Shown: in pieces, positions 9,936 to 18,334 of the stretch
Layout of the letters: each line of letters begins with the position of its first letter
How positions within the stretch are numbered: the first letter of the stretch is position 1
Assembly: GCA_913031395.1 (NCBI GenBank)
Contig: CAJWDT010000002.1
Coordinates: forward strand, 1-64,000
Direction: 5' to 3'
Source: an uncultured Gammaproteobacteria bacterium
GTDB taxonomy: Bacteria; Pseudomonadota; Gammaproteobacteria; Magnimaribacterales; Magnimaribacteraceae
DNA length: 64,000 nt
Program-made: the position numbers and the translations under genes
Notes under the pieces: model-generated
What the model saw: the letters and a program-made list of their open reading frames with translations, nothing else
What the model was told of the DNA's origin: nothing
The model's database searches: none

Positions 9936-12619
9936 TAGTGAGCTTGATCCCAATTATCACCAATCCCAATGTCTATTTCTAGAGGAACATCCAGGTTTGC
10001 TGCACCCATCATTGATTCTGTGACAAGTTCGATCACTTGATCTATTTCTTTTGCAGGAGTATCTAGTATGAGTTCATCATGAACTTGTAGTATAAGCTTT
10101 GCATCAATATTGGTTTCTTTAATTAGTTTATGCATTTTAATCATAGCTATTTTCATTATATCTGCTGCTGTTCCCTGTACAGGGGCATTGATAGCAGCCC
10201 TTTCTGATGCTTGCCTTCGCATTGCATTGCTGGCATTAATATCTCTTAAATAAAGCCTTCGTCCAAATAAGGTTTCAATATAGCCATTCTCGCCAGCCAA
10301 TTTTTTTGTAGATTCCATGTATTCTTTTACTCCCGGATACTTCTCAAAATACATAGCCATATATTCAGCAGCTAAATTCCTTGTAATTCCTAATTGCTTA
10401 CCCAAACCAAATGCTGAAATGCCATAAATTAAACCAAAGTTAATGGCTTTAGCATTTCTTCTTAGATCAGTCGTAACTTCTTCAATATCAACATTAAAAA
10501 CTTCACTAGCGGTCTTACTATGAACATCTTCACCTTCCTGAAAGGCTTTCAGAAGACCTTCATCTTTAGACATATGAGCCATAACCCTCAGTTCGATTTG
10601 GGAGTAATCTGCGGATATAAATCTATGTCCTTCAGACGGCTCAAAGGCCTGTCTAATCCTTCTCCCATCTTCTGTCCTGATAGGAATGTTTTGTAAATTA
10701 GGATCTGAAGAAGACAATCTGCCAGTTGTAGTTACCGCTTGATGAAAAGATGTATGTACTTTACCGGTAGAATTTGAAATTTGACCAGGTAATTTATCAG
10801 TATAGGTTGATTTCAATTTACTCAATGTTCTGTGCTCAAGAAGGACTTTAGGAAGTTCGTATTCTTCTGCTAGTTCTGCTAGGACTTTTTCATCTGTTGA
10901 AGGCTGCCCCCCCGGTGTTTTCTTAATAACCCTATAGCCAAGCTTATCAAAAAATATTTCTCTTAATTGTTTGGTTGAGCCCAGATTAAATTCTTCACCA
11001 GCAAGGTCATAAGCACTCTTTTCTAATTTTTTTATTCTATTTTCTAAATCTTTAGATTGGGCATTAAGTATCTTGGAATTTAAGATAGCCCCGTTTTGTT
11101 CCATTTCAGAGAGCACTTCAATTAACGGTATTTCTATCTCTTGGTTAAGAACTTTTAGAGATTCAACTGCTTCTAATTTTGTAACAAGTTCTTCATACAA
11201 TCTTAGGGTTATATCAGCATCCTCGGCAGCATAATGTGTAGCTTCCGCTATGGGAACTTTATCAAAAGTTACTTGTTTCACGCCTTTGCCTGCAACATCT
11301 TCAAATGTAGAAGTTTTATAATTTAAGTAATACGAAGAAAGGGCATCAAGATTATGTCTTGTGGCAGAGGCATCCAAAACATAGCTCATCATCATTGTGT
11401 CATTCTTTATTGAAGATATATTGATGCCATATCTAGCCAGAATATTCTTATCAAATTTTATATTTTGCCCTATGATTTTCTCATTTGAGTCCTCAAGTAA
11501 AGGCCTTAGTTCTTGAAGGACATAATCCATTTCAAGCTGTGGAGAACTGTCATCTTCGTGACTAATCGGAATATAAGCAGCCTGTCCTGGTTCATAGCTT
11601 ATAGAGATACCTACTAGATCAGCATCCATATAATCTAATCCAGTGGTTTCAGTATCAATCGCTATTGTTTTAGCTTTAGAAGCTTTTTTGATCAATTTTT
11701 TTAGATCATCCTGAGTAGAAATGCATTCATAAGAAGAATCGATCGAAGGTGGGATAATTTTTTTCTGGGGAGATTCTTGGAGCCATGTATTAAATTCAAG
11801 TTCCTTATATAGCTCACTGAGCTCCTCGGAACTAGGTTCTTGAACTTGAAGATCTTCAATGCCTACATCTAATGGAACATCTATTTTGATCTTCACCAGT
11901 TCATGAGCTAATTTTAGTGTTTCAATTGATGATCTAAGATTTTCTCCAACTTTTCCGCCAATAGATTCTGCGTTATTAATAACACCTTCTATATCAGAAT
12001 ATTCTTGAAGCCACTTTACGGCTGTTTTGGGGCCAACTTTATCAACACCGGGAACATTGTCAGATTTATCCCCTATGAGTGCCAAGTAGTCAGTGATGTG
12101 ATCAGGGTCAACACCAAACTTTTTTATTACTCCACTCTCATCTAATAACTCTCCACTCATTGTGTTTACTACGCTCACGCTTTCACAAACCAGTTGAGTC
12201 ATATCTTTATCGCCAGTTGATATGACAGTATTTAACTTTTTTTGTCTCGCTTGTTCTGCCAAGGTCCCAATTACATCATCTGCTTCAACGCCGGAAACCA
12301 TGATTAGTTTTATTCCCATAAGAGAAATAATGCGATGGATTGGTTCAATCTGAAGAACCAGATCCTCAGGCATGGGTGGTCTATTTGCTTTATATTCTGA
12401 ATACATATCGTGTCTGAAGGTCTTACCCTTGGCATCAAATACAACCGCAAGTGGGCTTTCTGGATGATCAATAAGTATCCTTTTTATCATACTTATTACA
12501 CCCTTTATTGCACCAGTAGGCTGATTATTACTTGTCATTAGAGGAGGGAGAGCATGATAGGCTCTATACAAATATGATGAGCCATCTACTAAAATTATTG
12601 GATCTTTATCTTCGCTCAT
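9935..12619 (-). CDS. polA: DNA polymerase I
   Basis: 894 residues with all three domains. The 5'-3' exonuclease/FEN domain occupies residues 1-290 (ILVDGSSYLYRAYHA; VEADDVIGTLA; GDKSDNVPGVDKVGPKTA). The 3'-5' exonuclease appears intact, with IDTETTGLDY, GQNIKFDKNIL and DADITLRLYEE. The polymerase domain has motif A DYSQIELRVMAH, motif B RRNAKAINFGLIYGIS and motif C QVHDELILD. It performs Okazaki fragment maturation and repair synthesis. The ATG overlaps the fkbM stop by one base (TAATG) and the stop overlaps dsbB in the same way, so the three genes look translationally coupled. Confidence 0.98.
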   Translation of the reverse strand: MSEDKDPIILVDGSSYLYRAYHALPPLMTSNNQPTGAIKGVISMIKRILIDHPESPLAVVFDAKGKTFRHDMYSEYKANRPPMPEDLVLQIEPIHRIISLMGIKLIMVSGVEADDVIGTLAEQARQKKLNTVISTGDKDMTQLVCESVSVVNTMSGELLDESGVIKKFGVDPDHITDYLALIGDKSDNVPGVDKVGPKTAVKWLQEYSDIEGVINNAESIGGKVGENLRSSIETLKLAHELVKIKIDVPLDVGIEDLQVQEPSSEELSELYKELEFNTWLQESPQKKIIPPSIDSSYECISTQDDLKKLIKKASKAKTIAIDTETTGLDYMDADLVGISISYEPGQAAYIPISHEDDSSPQLEMDYVLQELRPLLEDSNEKIIGQNIKFDKNILARYGINISSIKNDTMMMSYVLDASATRHNLDALSSYYLNYKTSTFEDVAGKGVKQVTFDKVPIAEATHYAAEDADITLRLYEELVTKLEAVESLKVLNQEIEIPLIEVLSEMEQNGAILNSKILNAQSKDLENRIKKLEKSAYDLAGEEFNLGSTKQLREIFFDKLGYRVIKKTPGGQPSTDEKVLAELAEEYELPKVLLEHRTLSKLKSTYTDKLPGQISNSTGKVHTSFHQAVTTTGRLSSSDPNLQNIPIRTEDGRRIRQAFEPSEGHRFISADYSQIELRVMAHMSKDEGLLKAFQEGEDVHSKTASEVFNVDIEEVTTDLRRNAKAINFGLIYGISAFGLGKQLGITRNLAAEYMAMYFEKYPGVKEYMESTKKLAGENGYIETLFGRRLYLRDINASNAMRRQASERAAINAPVQGTAADIMKIAMIKMHKLIKETNIDAKLILQVHDELILDTPAKEIDQVIELVTESMMGAANLDVPLEIDIGIGDNWDQAH

Positions 12620-13443
12620 TAGGTTTTTGCTCTCCAGTAAAGCCTATTTCTTCCAGAGCCTTTATTTCTCCAATTGATATCTTCTTGAAGGCCAGCATCT
12701 TGAATAATAGATTCAATTTTATTTAAGTTTTCTTTTAAATTGGATCCCTCAATTTCGACAAGGATACTATTTATTTTGGAAAGTGTTTTAGAGGATCCTT
12801 CCAGAATCTCCAACTCTCTGCCGTCTACATCAAGCTTTATGTGATTAGGACTTGGTACTCCGTCGATCTCAAAAAGATCATCCAGTTTAATGGCAATCAC
12901 AGATTGAAAACCATTAACTTCGAATTCTCCAAATTGATTAGTATTTGATCCAATGCTGTTATGAGAGGCTCCAGAACTTGTATCTTTCATAAATAAGTTA
13001 AGCAAAGTTGTATCTTTACTTCCAGCAAAACAAAGTGCTTGAATGTATTGATCTAGCCCATTGAGTCTTATGTTGGCGTTTAGTGTCGCGTAGGATTCAG
13101 CGGAAGGCTCAATAGATAAAACTTTATTTTTTTTCTCTAGGGCAGCATAAAGACTAAAGACTCCTATATTTGCGCCTATATCCCATAAGACATCCCCATC
13201 TTTTATAGATGTCCTAATCCACTCAAATGTTTCAGGTTCACTTCTTTTTGATTCAGGATCTTGAGGAACAGACCCTGGCGAATCTATTCTAAATTTTATT
13301 TCGCCACGATCAGTTTTAATTGTATGAGATCTTTTAAAAGCCTCACTCAGTCGAGCGAAAGTCTTGAGTTTAGTTCTTGGATTTGAGCCTAAGGTCAATA
13401 ATGAACTTATTCTTAAAATAATATTTGATCGGGATTTGCTCAT
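12619..13443 (-). CDS. FkbM-family SAM-dependent methyltransferase
   Basis: 274 residues. VLWDIGANIGVFSLYAALEK at about residues 94-113 is the SAM-binding motif I of the FkbM family. VLSIEPSAESYATLNANIRLNGLD (motif II/acidic loop) and FEIDGVPSPNHIKLDVDGRELEILEG follow, the latter with the family KxDVxGxE-like strand. Characterised FkbM enzymes O-methylate hydroxyls on polyketides, glycans or other small molecules. No sugar or polyketide genes are nearby, so the substrate is unknown. It sits between engB and polA, where many gammaproteobacteria have no protein gene, and is coupled to polA by a TAATG overlap. Confidence 0.88.
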   Translation of the reverse strand: MSKSRSNIILRISSLLTLGSNPRTKLKTFARLSEAFKRSHTIKTDRGEIKFRIDSPGSVPQDPESKRSEPETFEWIRTSIKDGDVLWDIGANIGVFSLYAALEKKNKVLSIEPSAESYATLNANIRLNGLDQYIQALCFAGSKDTTLLNLFMKDTSSGASHNSIGSNTNQFGEFEVNGFQSVIAIKLDDLFEIDGVPSPNHIKLDVDGRELEILEGSSKTLSKINSILVEIEGSNLKENLNKIESIIQDAGLQEDINWRNKGSGRNRLYWRAKT

Positions 13444-13502
13444 TTCTTTAGATTTTAATTTTACCCTACAAAAAAGTTAAAAAAATAAATATAAAACCGA
13501 AC

Positions 13503-13600
13503 TTTAAGAAATTCATGCAGTCTATGTATTTGAAGAGTTAATAATTTCTAGCTTCATTAAAGCTTCGAGCAACCCCAAATGCTCGGAGCTTTTTTATTTT
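13503..13600 (+). ncRNA. candidate small RNA in the engB-polA interval (Spot 42/ErsA position)
   Basis: The 150-base gap between fkbM-polA and engB has no plausible coding frame but ends in a near-perfect intrinsic terminator on the plus strand (13561-13600). A possible -10 TATAAA lies at 13490-13495, which would give an RNA of roughly 98 nt beginning near 13503. No good -35 is seen. In E. coli the 109-nt Spot 42 RNA and in Pseudomonas ErsA lie in this same engB-polA interval; that synteny is established knowledge. Sequence homology to either is not evident to me. The 5' end is a guess, and the hairpin could instead just end some other plus-strand transcript. Confidence 0.42.
13561..13600 (+). 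terminator. strong intrinsic terminator, plus-strand
   Basis: An 11-base-pair stem AGCTTCGAGCA (13561-13571) pairs with TGCTCGGAGCT (13580-13590) around the loop ACCCCAAA, and six T follow, then ATTTT. Read on the plus strand, the single non-Watson-Crick position is a G-U wobble; on the minus strand it becomes an A-C mismatch and the downstream run is only TTTAAT. Orientation is therefore probably plus. The engB stop codon lies at the end of the T-run, so minus-strand reading into engB's 3' end is a weaker alternative. Confidence 0.75.
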
Positions 13601-14193
13601 AATATTTCTATTTTTTCTACGAGCGTATCTATGCCTGTCTTATCGGTAGCTGAGGTAGCAATAACGAAGTGCTCAATGGTTAGATTAGTAAGTTTATTCT
13701 TTGCACTAATGAGTGCTTGCGAAGCTTTATTCTTTGAAAGTTTATCTGATTTGTTAAGTAACAAGATCATTGGAAGGCTTTTGCTTTCACACCAATCAAT
13801 CAGATTCATATCGTCTTCTTTAAATGGATGTCTAATATCCATAATCACACATAGAGCCTTTAAACAATTTCTAGTTGTTAGATATTCTTCAATTTCTAGA
13901 CCCCATGCAGCCCTCATTTGCTTTGAAACTTTTGCATATCCATAACCTGGAAGGTCTATTATGTTTAAGTCACCATTTAGGCCAATTTCAAAAACATTTA
14001 TTGCTTGCGTCCTGCCAGGCGTTTTACTCGTCTTGGCAAGTTTTTTATTGTTCGTTAATGCATTAAGGACGCTAGATTTACCGCAATTTGATCTGCCACA
14101 AAAGGCTATTTCTGAGCCTTCTTCAGGAGGCATATCTTTGCTTGTAGGATAGCTTCCAGTGAATTTTGCATTCTGAAAATATGAGTAAGTCAT
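13594..14193 (-). CDS. engB: ribosome biogenesis GTPase EngB/YihA
   Basis: 199 residues. G1 is CGRSNCGKSSVLNALTNN at about 32-49, G2/switch I KTPGRTQAINVFE, G3 DLPGYGYAKVS, G4 LNKSDKLSK and G5 ATSATDKTGID, the standard YihA/YsxC layout. It is a small essential GTPase used in 50S maturation. Its position next to the polA locus is conserved in gammaproteobacteria, and it is divergent from cytochrome c4 with an 82-base spacer. Start ATG at 14193 gives the usual short N-terminal FxxS-like segment (NAKFTGSYPTSKDMP). Confidence 0.96.
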   Translation of the reverse strand: MTYSYFQNAKFTGSYPTSKDMPPEEGSEIAFCGRSNCGKSSVLNALTNNKKLAKTSKTPGRTQAINVFEIGLNGDLNIIDLPGYGYAKVSKQMRAAWGLEIEEYLTTRNCLKALCVIMDIRHPFKEDDMNLIDWCESKSLPMILLLNKSDKLSKNKASQALISAKNKLTNLTIEHFVIATSATDKTGIDTLVEKIEILK

Positions 14194-14231
14194 TTAATTT
14201 ATAAGTTTTAGGATCGCCAGAAAGGTTAGTA

Positions 14232-14237
14232 TATAAT
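14232..14237 (+). promoter_or_regulatory. -10 box of the cytochrome c4/dsbA promoter
   Basis: A perfect TATAAT at 14232-14237 lies 39 bases before the cytochrome c4 ATG, in the 82-base gap with divergent engB. The best -35 candidate (TTAGGA, 14208-14213) is 18 bases upstream and matches poorly. The site is plausible because it is the only consensus -10 in the gap. Confidence 0.42.
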
Positions 14238-14275
14238 GTCGGCGCGTTACATCATATTTAAAGATAGATTCTTAA

Positions 14276-14872
14276 ATGAAACTAAAAAATCTAATAATCC
14301 TTACTTCAATTTTTTTGTTCCTTGGCGCTGGAAATCCAGACAAAGGGCAAGATAAAGTAGCTGTTTGTTCTGCATGCCACGGATCCGATGGCAATAGCGT
14401 AGTGGGTCTATGGCCATCACTTGCTGGTCAAAATGAAAAATATTTAACCAAACAATTAAGATTAGTTAAATCTGGTGACAGAGTAATAGCTTCAATGACT
14501 GGTCTTTTAGACAATCTAGAAGATTCAGATTTAGAGGATATAGCTGCTTATTATGCATCTCAAAAGAATACCGTTGGTCAAACAGATGAGTCAAAAGTCG
14601 AACTAGGAAGAAAGTTATATTACGCAGGTAATCTTGAGAAGGGTGTGCCAGCTTGTTCTGCATGTCACTCACCCAGGGGACTGGGCAATGCTCCTGCAGC
14701 CTATCCCTTATTGAGCGGGCAACAGCCAGAATATGTTGCTAAGGCTCTTAAAGATTATAGATCTGGGGCAAGAGTCAATGAAGATCCTTCAAAAATAATG
14801 GCAGCTATAGCCTATAAATTAGATGATGAAGAAATAGAGGCGCTCTCTAGTTTTGTTCATGGTTTGTACTAA
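14276..14872 (+). CDS. di-haem cytochrome c4
   Basis: 198 residues. A signal peptide covers residues about 1-20 (MKLKNLIILTSIFLFLGAG), followed by two similar class I cytochrome c domains. Haem sites are CSACHG at about residue 32 and CSACHS at about 127. Each domain carries an axial methionine candidate (ASMTGLLDNL and KIMAAIAYKL). Cytochrome c4 is a periplasmic electron carrier to terminal oxidases. The order engB / c4 / dsbA matches Pseudomonas-type synteny. The gene ends 4 bases before the chosen dsbA start, so the two are probably co-transcribed. Confidence 0.93.
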   Translation: MKLKNLIILTSIFLFLGAGNPDKGQDKVAVCSACHGSDGNSVVGLWPSLAGQNEKYLTKQLRLVKSGDRVIASMTGLLDNLEDSDLEDIAAYYASQKNTVGQTDESKVELGRKLYYAGNLEKGVPACSACHSPRGLGNAPAAYPLLSGQQPEYVAKALKDYRSGARVNEDPSKIMAAIAYKLDDEEIEALSSFVHGLY

Positions 14873-14876
14873 TAAT

Positions 14877-15527
14877 ATGTCTAGATTTGCTTATACTTCT
14901 ATAGCAATCCTTGCTCTTTTTATTGGCTGCTCTTCTGAAGAGCAAGCCTCTCTTCCTGCTAGTTCTGGTGAAAAATTTAGTTCAGGTGTGCACTACGAAA
15001 TTTTAGATAATCCTACCACCGTAAGAGATCCTTCTAAGATTGAAGTCACGGAGGTATTTTGGTTTGGCTGCAATCATTGCTATGCACTAGAACCTTACAT
15101 CGCAGATTGGAAAAAAAATGTTTCTTCTGACGTGGCATTTATCAAATCCCCAGCAACTTGGAATGAAATGCTCAAGAAGCATGCCTCAATTTATTACACC
15201 GCAAAAGCTTTAGGCATAGAGCAACAGTTTGTACCCGCTGCATTTAATACAATTCAAAACGAAGGAAGAATGCTCACTGGAAACACCGAACTCGAGTACT
15301 TTTTTAGAGGGTTCAATGTGGATAAAGACAAGTACAAAGCCGTTTCAACTTCATTTGGGGTCAGAAATGCTGTTGATCAAGCTGATAAGAAGATGAAGCA
15401 ATGGCAGGTGACTGGCGTTCCTTCTCTCATCGTCAATGGTAAATATAGAGTTTCTGCTTCAAGGGCAGTTCGAACCGATCAGTTATTTGAAGTCGTTGAT
15501 TTCCTTGTTGAAAAGGAAAGAAACTAA
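14877..15527 (+). CDS. dsbA: thiol:disulfide interchange protein DsbA
   Basis: 216 residues from ATG at 14877. A longer reading from 14853 would overlap cytochrome c4 by 20 bases and put extra residues before the signal peptide, so the later ATG is preferred. The hydrophobic leader YTSIAILALFIGCSS resembles a lipoprotein signal with an imperfect lipobox (FIGC). The active site is FGCNHCYALEP: CNHC where classical DsbA has CPHC. The cis-proline loop TGVPSLIVNG is present. It donates disulfides to periplasmic proteins and is reoxidised by DsbB. Neighbouring cytochrome c4 may be a client because c-type haem sites need thiol management; that is inference. Confidence 0.9.
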   Translation: MSRFAYTSIAILALFIGCSSEEQASLPASSGEKFSSGVHYEILDNPTTVRDPSKIEVTEVFWFGCNHCYALEPYIADWKKNVSSDVAFIKSPATWNEMLKKHASIYYTAKALGIEQQFVPAAFNTIQNEGRMLTGNTELEYFFRGFNVDKDKYKAVSTSFGVRNAVDQADKKMKQWQVTGVPSLIVNGKYRVSASRAVRTDQLFEVVDFLVEKERN

Positions 15528-15545
15528 GCAATTCCCTCTTGGCAC

Positions 15546-16364
15546 TTGAATAAATTCCCCATTTCCCCAATCTTCATTCCAGGCAATAAGCTGGAGTGGA
15601 TAGCAAAGACTTTTGAAAAAGGTGCAGATAGTATAATTCTAGATTTAGAAGATTCAGTTCCAGAGTCTGAGAAGCTTGAGGCTAGAGAGAATCTATCAAA
15701 TCATCTAAATGACAATCATTATGAAAACTTGATTGTCAGAGTAAATCCAGTAAATGAAAAGACTGGCCAGGAAGATATCGAGTCTTTGGCGAAATACCAT
15801 AAATCTATAAGTGCGTTTATGTTACCAAAGATAGAAACAAGTTCATTGATAGCTAATTTGCCCTCTATTAACGTTATAGCATTGCTAGAAACTCCTATTT
15901 CTATAAAAAATATATCTGATATTGCTGCTGAAGAAAAAGTTGTGGGATTGGCTCTCGGCGGAGCAGATTTAAGTGCCAGCTTGGGGTCAACTATGGACTG
16001 GGATGCTTTGTTGTATTCCAGATCCAAGATTGTTCAAGAGGCAGCCATTAATAATCTTTTTACAATAGATAGCCCTTTTATGGAAATTTCAGAGTTGCTT
16101 GCCTTAGAAGAAGAAAGCACACGATCTAAAAATCTTGGCTTCAATGGCAAAGCGGCTATTCACCCAAGCCAGATAGAGATTATCAAGAACTCATTCCTGC
16201 CTAGCCAAGATGAGCTGGATGAAGCCAAAGAAATAATTAAAGCTTTTAATGAGTCTTCATCGGCTGTTATTGCTTTCAAAGGCAGAATGATTGATTTACC
16301 AATTGTGCTCTCAATGGAAAAGAGATTAAGACTTGTGGGGATTGATCCAAAGAATATAGACTGA
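15546..16364 (+). CDS. HpcH/HpaI-CitE-like CoA ester lyase
   Basis: 272 residues, TTG start, with no clear ribosome site. The frame is open back to the dsbA stop and no ATG fits the conserved N-terminus, so the start is provisional. CitE-like features: FIPGNKLEWIAKTFEKGADS near residue 10, IILDLEDSVPE (metal-site Glu/Asp), VRVNPV, MLPKIET, LLETPISI, GGADLSASLG and GKAAIHPSQIEIIKNSF near the C-terminus. Members cleave or form malyl-, citramalyl- or methylmalyl-CoA type esters. The MaoC hydratase 7 bases downstream is the classic partner (hydration then C-C cleavage of a branched or dicarboxylic acyl-CoA). The exact substrate is not readable. Confidence 0.85.
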   Translation: MNKFPISPIFIPGNKLEWIAKTFEKGADSIILDLEDSVPESEKLEARENLSNHLNDNHYENLIVRVNPVNEKTGQEDIESLAKYHKSISAFMLPKIETSSLIANLPSINVIALLETPISIKNISDIAAEEKVVGLALGGADLSASLGSTMDWDALLYSRSKIVQEAAINNLFTIDSPFMEISELLALEEESTRSKNLGFNGKAAIHPSQIEIIKNSFLPSQDELDEAKEIIKAFNESSSAVIAFKGRMIDLPIVLSMEKRLRLVGIDPKNID

Positions 16365-16371
16365 GGTCATT

Positions 16372-16890
16372 ATGGTTAAAAAAATGAAGGAAATTTCTCC
16401 AGGTCGCTATAGAGAATCATTCGGTAGATATTACGAAGAGTTTGTTGTCGGAGATGTATACGAACATCGACCAGGTAGAACCATCACTCAGTCGGATAAT
16501 ATATGGTTTACTTTACTTACGATGAATCAACACCCTCTTCATATTGATGATGAATATGGCAAAGGAACAGAATTTGGACAAACTTTGGTTGTCAGTCCTT
16601 TTACTATTGCGCTAATGGTCGGTATGAGTGTAAGTGACATAAGCCAAAAGACAGTTGCTAATCTTGGATGGACAGATATTAAAATGACTCATCCATTATA
16701 TGTAGGCGATACTTTATATGCTGAATCAGAGGTAATGGAAAAAAGAGAATCTAAGTCAAGGCCTGATGAAGGCATAGTAACGGTTAAGACCATCGGTAAG
16801 AATCAAGATGGAATTGAAGTAGCGTCATTTTTGAGATCAGCTTTAATCCCCAAAGAGGGTAAGGCAGTTGAAGATAAAATAGATTATTAA
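16372..16890 (+). CDS. MaoC-family enoyl-CoA hydratase
   Basis: 172 residues. GRYYEEFVVGDVYEHRPGRT is the usual opening of the long MaoC subfamily. The hydratase core follows, with NQHPLHIDDEYGKGTEFGQTLVVSPFTIALMVG, where H-x-x-x-x-D-x-x-Y and the F-G-x-x-x-V-x-P turn form the hot-dog active site. DTLYAESEVMEKRESKSRPDEGIVTVK is the C-terminal strand pair typical of mesaconyl-CoA or beta-methylmalyl-CoA hydratase relatives. It may start at 16372 or at the second Met (16384). Together with the preceding lyase it suggests a hydratase/lyase pair for a branched acyl-CoA. Confidence 0.87.
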   Translation: MVKKMKEISPGRYRESFGRYYEEFVVGDVYEHRPGRTITQSDNIWFTLLTMNQHPLHIDDEYGKGTEFGQTLVVSPFTIALMVGMSVSDISQKTVANLGWTDIKMTHPLYVGDTLYAESEVMEKRESKSRPDEGIVTVKTIGKNQDGIEVASFLRSALIPKEGKAVEDKIDY

Positions 16891-16970
16891 GATATTCCTC
16901 TAACTAAATTCCTCTGTAACTAATAACCTTTTTTTGCTATAACTGTAACTTAACTTACGGGGAGAAAGTT

Positions 16971-18320
16971 ATGGGTGATATTTCTACAACAGAAAAAAAA
17001 TTACATTGGCATTTACAGGGCAATTGGGCGCCTGTAGAAGACGAGCTATCAGAACATGATCTAGAGGTAAAAGGCGAAATACCCAAAGATCTCTCAGGCC
17101 TATTTGTTAGAAATGGTTTTAATCCTGTATCGGGATATAGTGATCATTGGTTTTTTGGGAATGGAATGTTGCACGGAATTTATTTAGAAGATGGCAAGGC
17201 TTCATACAAGAATAGATACGTAAAAACACCCTATTATGAAGATGATTTGAATGTGATGTCTTCATTTGGTAATTTGGCAGCTTCTCCGGCAAATACTCAC
17301 ATAGTAAATCACGCCGGAAGATTACTTGCTTTAGAAGAAACATCATTGCCTTGGAGTGTAAATAAAGATTTAGATACCATAGGTGTAGAGGATTTTAATG
17401 GAAAACTAGATACGGCTATGACAGCCCATCCAAGAGTATGTCCTGAAACAGGAGAGATGCTTTTCTTTGGTTATTCTATGTTTAGCGAGCCTTACTTAAA
17501 TTATTATCGAGTAAGTAAAGAGGGTGCTTTAGTTCAATCTGAAGCGATAGAACTACCCAGGCCCGTAATGATGCATGACTGGAACATCACTAGAAATTAT
17601 GTTGTTTTTATGGACCTTCCTATAGTTTCAGACATGGATCTTGCTGCTACAACAGGATCTCCGTTTGGTTTCAAGCCTGAATGTGGAGCAAGATTGGGAG
17701 TTATGCCTAGAGATGGTAATAATTCGGATGTTAAGTGGTTTGATATAGATCCTTGTTTTGTCTTTCACAGTTTTAATTCATTTGAAGTGGGAAATAAGAT
17801 AGTTTTGTATGTATCTAGACAGCAAGAGGCAATGGTCGGTGGCTTCAAAGATATTTATGGAGGCGAAACAACTGTAGCAAGATTATGGCGCTGGGTGATC
17901 GATCTAGAAAAAGGAACTGTATCCGAAGAACAATTAGATGATGGAGCATGTGATTTTCCTAGGATTAATGATGATCGCATAGGTCTTACTTCTGATTTTG
18001 GTTACTGCATGCAATTAAAAACAGACGTCGAAGATCTAACTTTTGGTGAGAATTTATTTAAATACCACTTAGAATCTGGCAAGAGAACTGATCACCATTT
18101 AGGAAATAATGTTGCTGGAGGAGAGCCGGTTTTTGCTCCTAAACCTGGAGCCTCTGAAGAAGATGAGGGATGGATACTTTCCTTGGTTCATGAGCGCGAG
18201 ACTAGGAAGTCTAAGCTGGTAATTATTGATGCCCAGGCATTTGATCAAGAGCCGGTAGCGGAAGTTATAATTCCTCAAAGGGTACCTTATGGGGCTCATG
18301 GAAGTTGGATTCAAAATTAA
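16971..18320 (+). CDS. carotenoid oxygenase / stilbene dioxygenase family (RPE65-type)
   Basis: 449 residues. The four iron-ligand histidines of the family are visible at H153 (TAHPR), H202 (MMHDW), H266 (FVFHSFN) and H443 (GAHGSW). LSGLFVRNGFNP and HWFFGNGMLHGIYLEDG near residues 41-74 are the diagnostic N-terminal blades. These non-haem Fe(II) enzymes split an alkene double bond with O2 into two aldehydes; substrates are carotenoids, apocarotenoids or lignin-type stilbenes. No signal peptide, so cytoplasmic. GGGGAG sits just before the ATG. An acyl-CoA synthetase follows 14 bases later, suggesting the cleavage product is oxidised and activated with CoA. Confidence 0.93.
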   Translation: MGDISTTEKKLHWHLQGNWAPVEDELSEHDLEVKGEIPKDLSGLFVRNGFNPVSGYSDHWFFGNGMLHGIYLEDGKASYKNRYVKTPYYEDDLNVMSSFGNLAASPANTHIVNHAGRLLALEETSLPWSVNKDLDTIGVEDFNGKLDTAMTAHPRVCPETGEMLFFGYSMFSEPYLNYYRVSKEGALVQSEAIELPRPVMMHDWNITRNYVVFMDLPIVSDMDLAATTGSPFGFKPECGARLGVMPRDGNNSDVKWFDIDPCFVFHSFNSFEVGNKIVLYVSRQQEAMVGGFKDIYGGETTVARLWRWVIDLEKGTVSEEQLDDGACDFPRINDDRIGLTSDFGYCMQLKTDVEDLTFGENLFKYHLESGKRTDHHLGNNVAGGEPVFAPKPGASEEDEGWILSLVHERETRKSKLVIIDAQAFDQEPVAEVIIPQRVPYGAHGSWIQN

Positions 18321-18334
18321 ATTAGGAGGTTATT

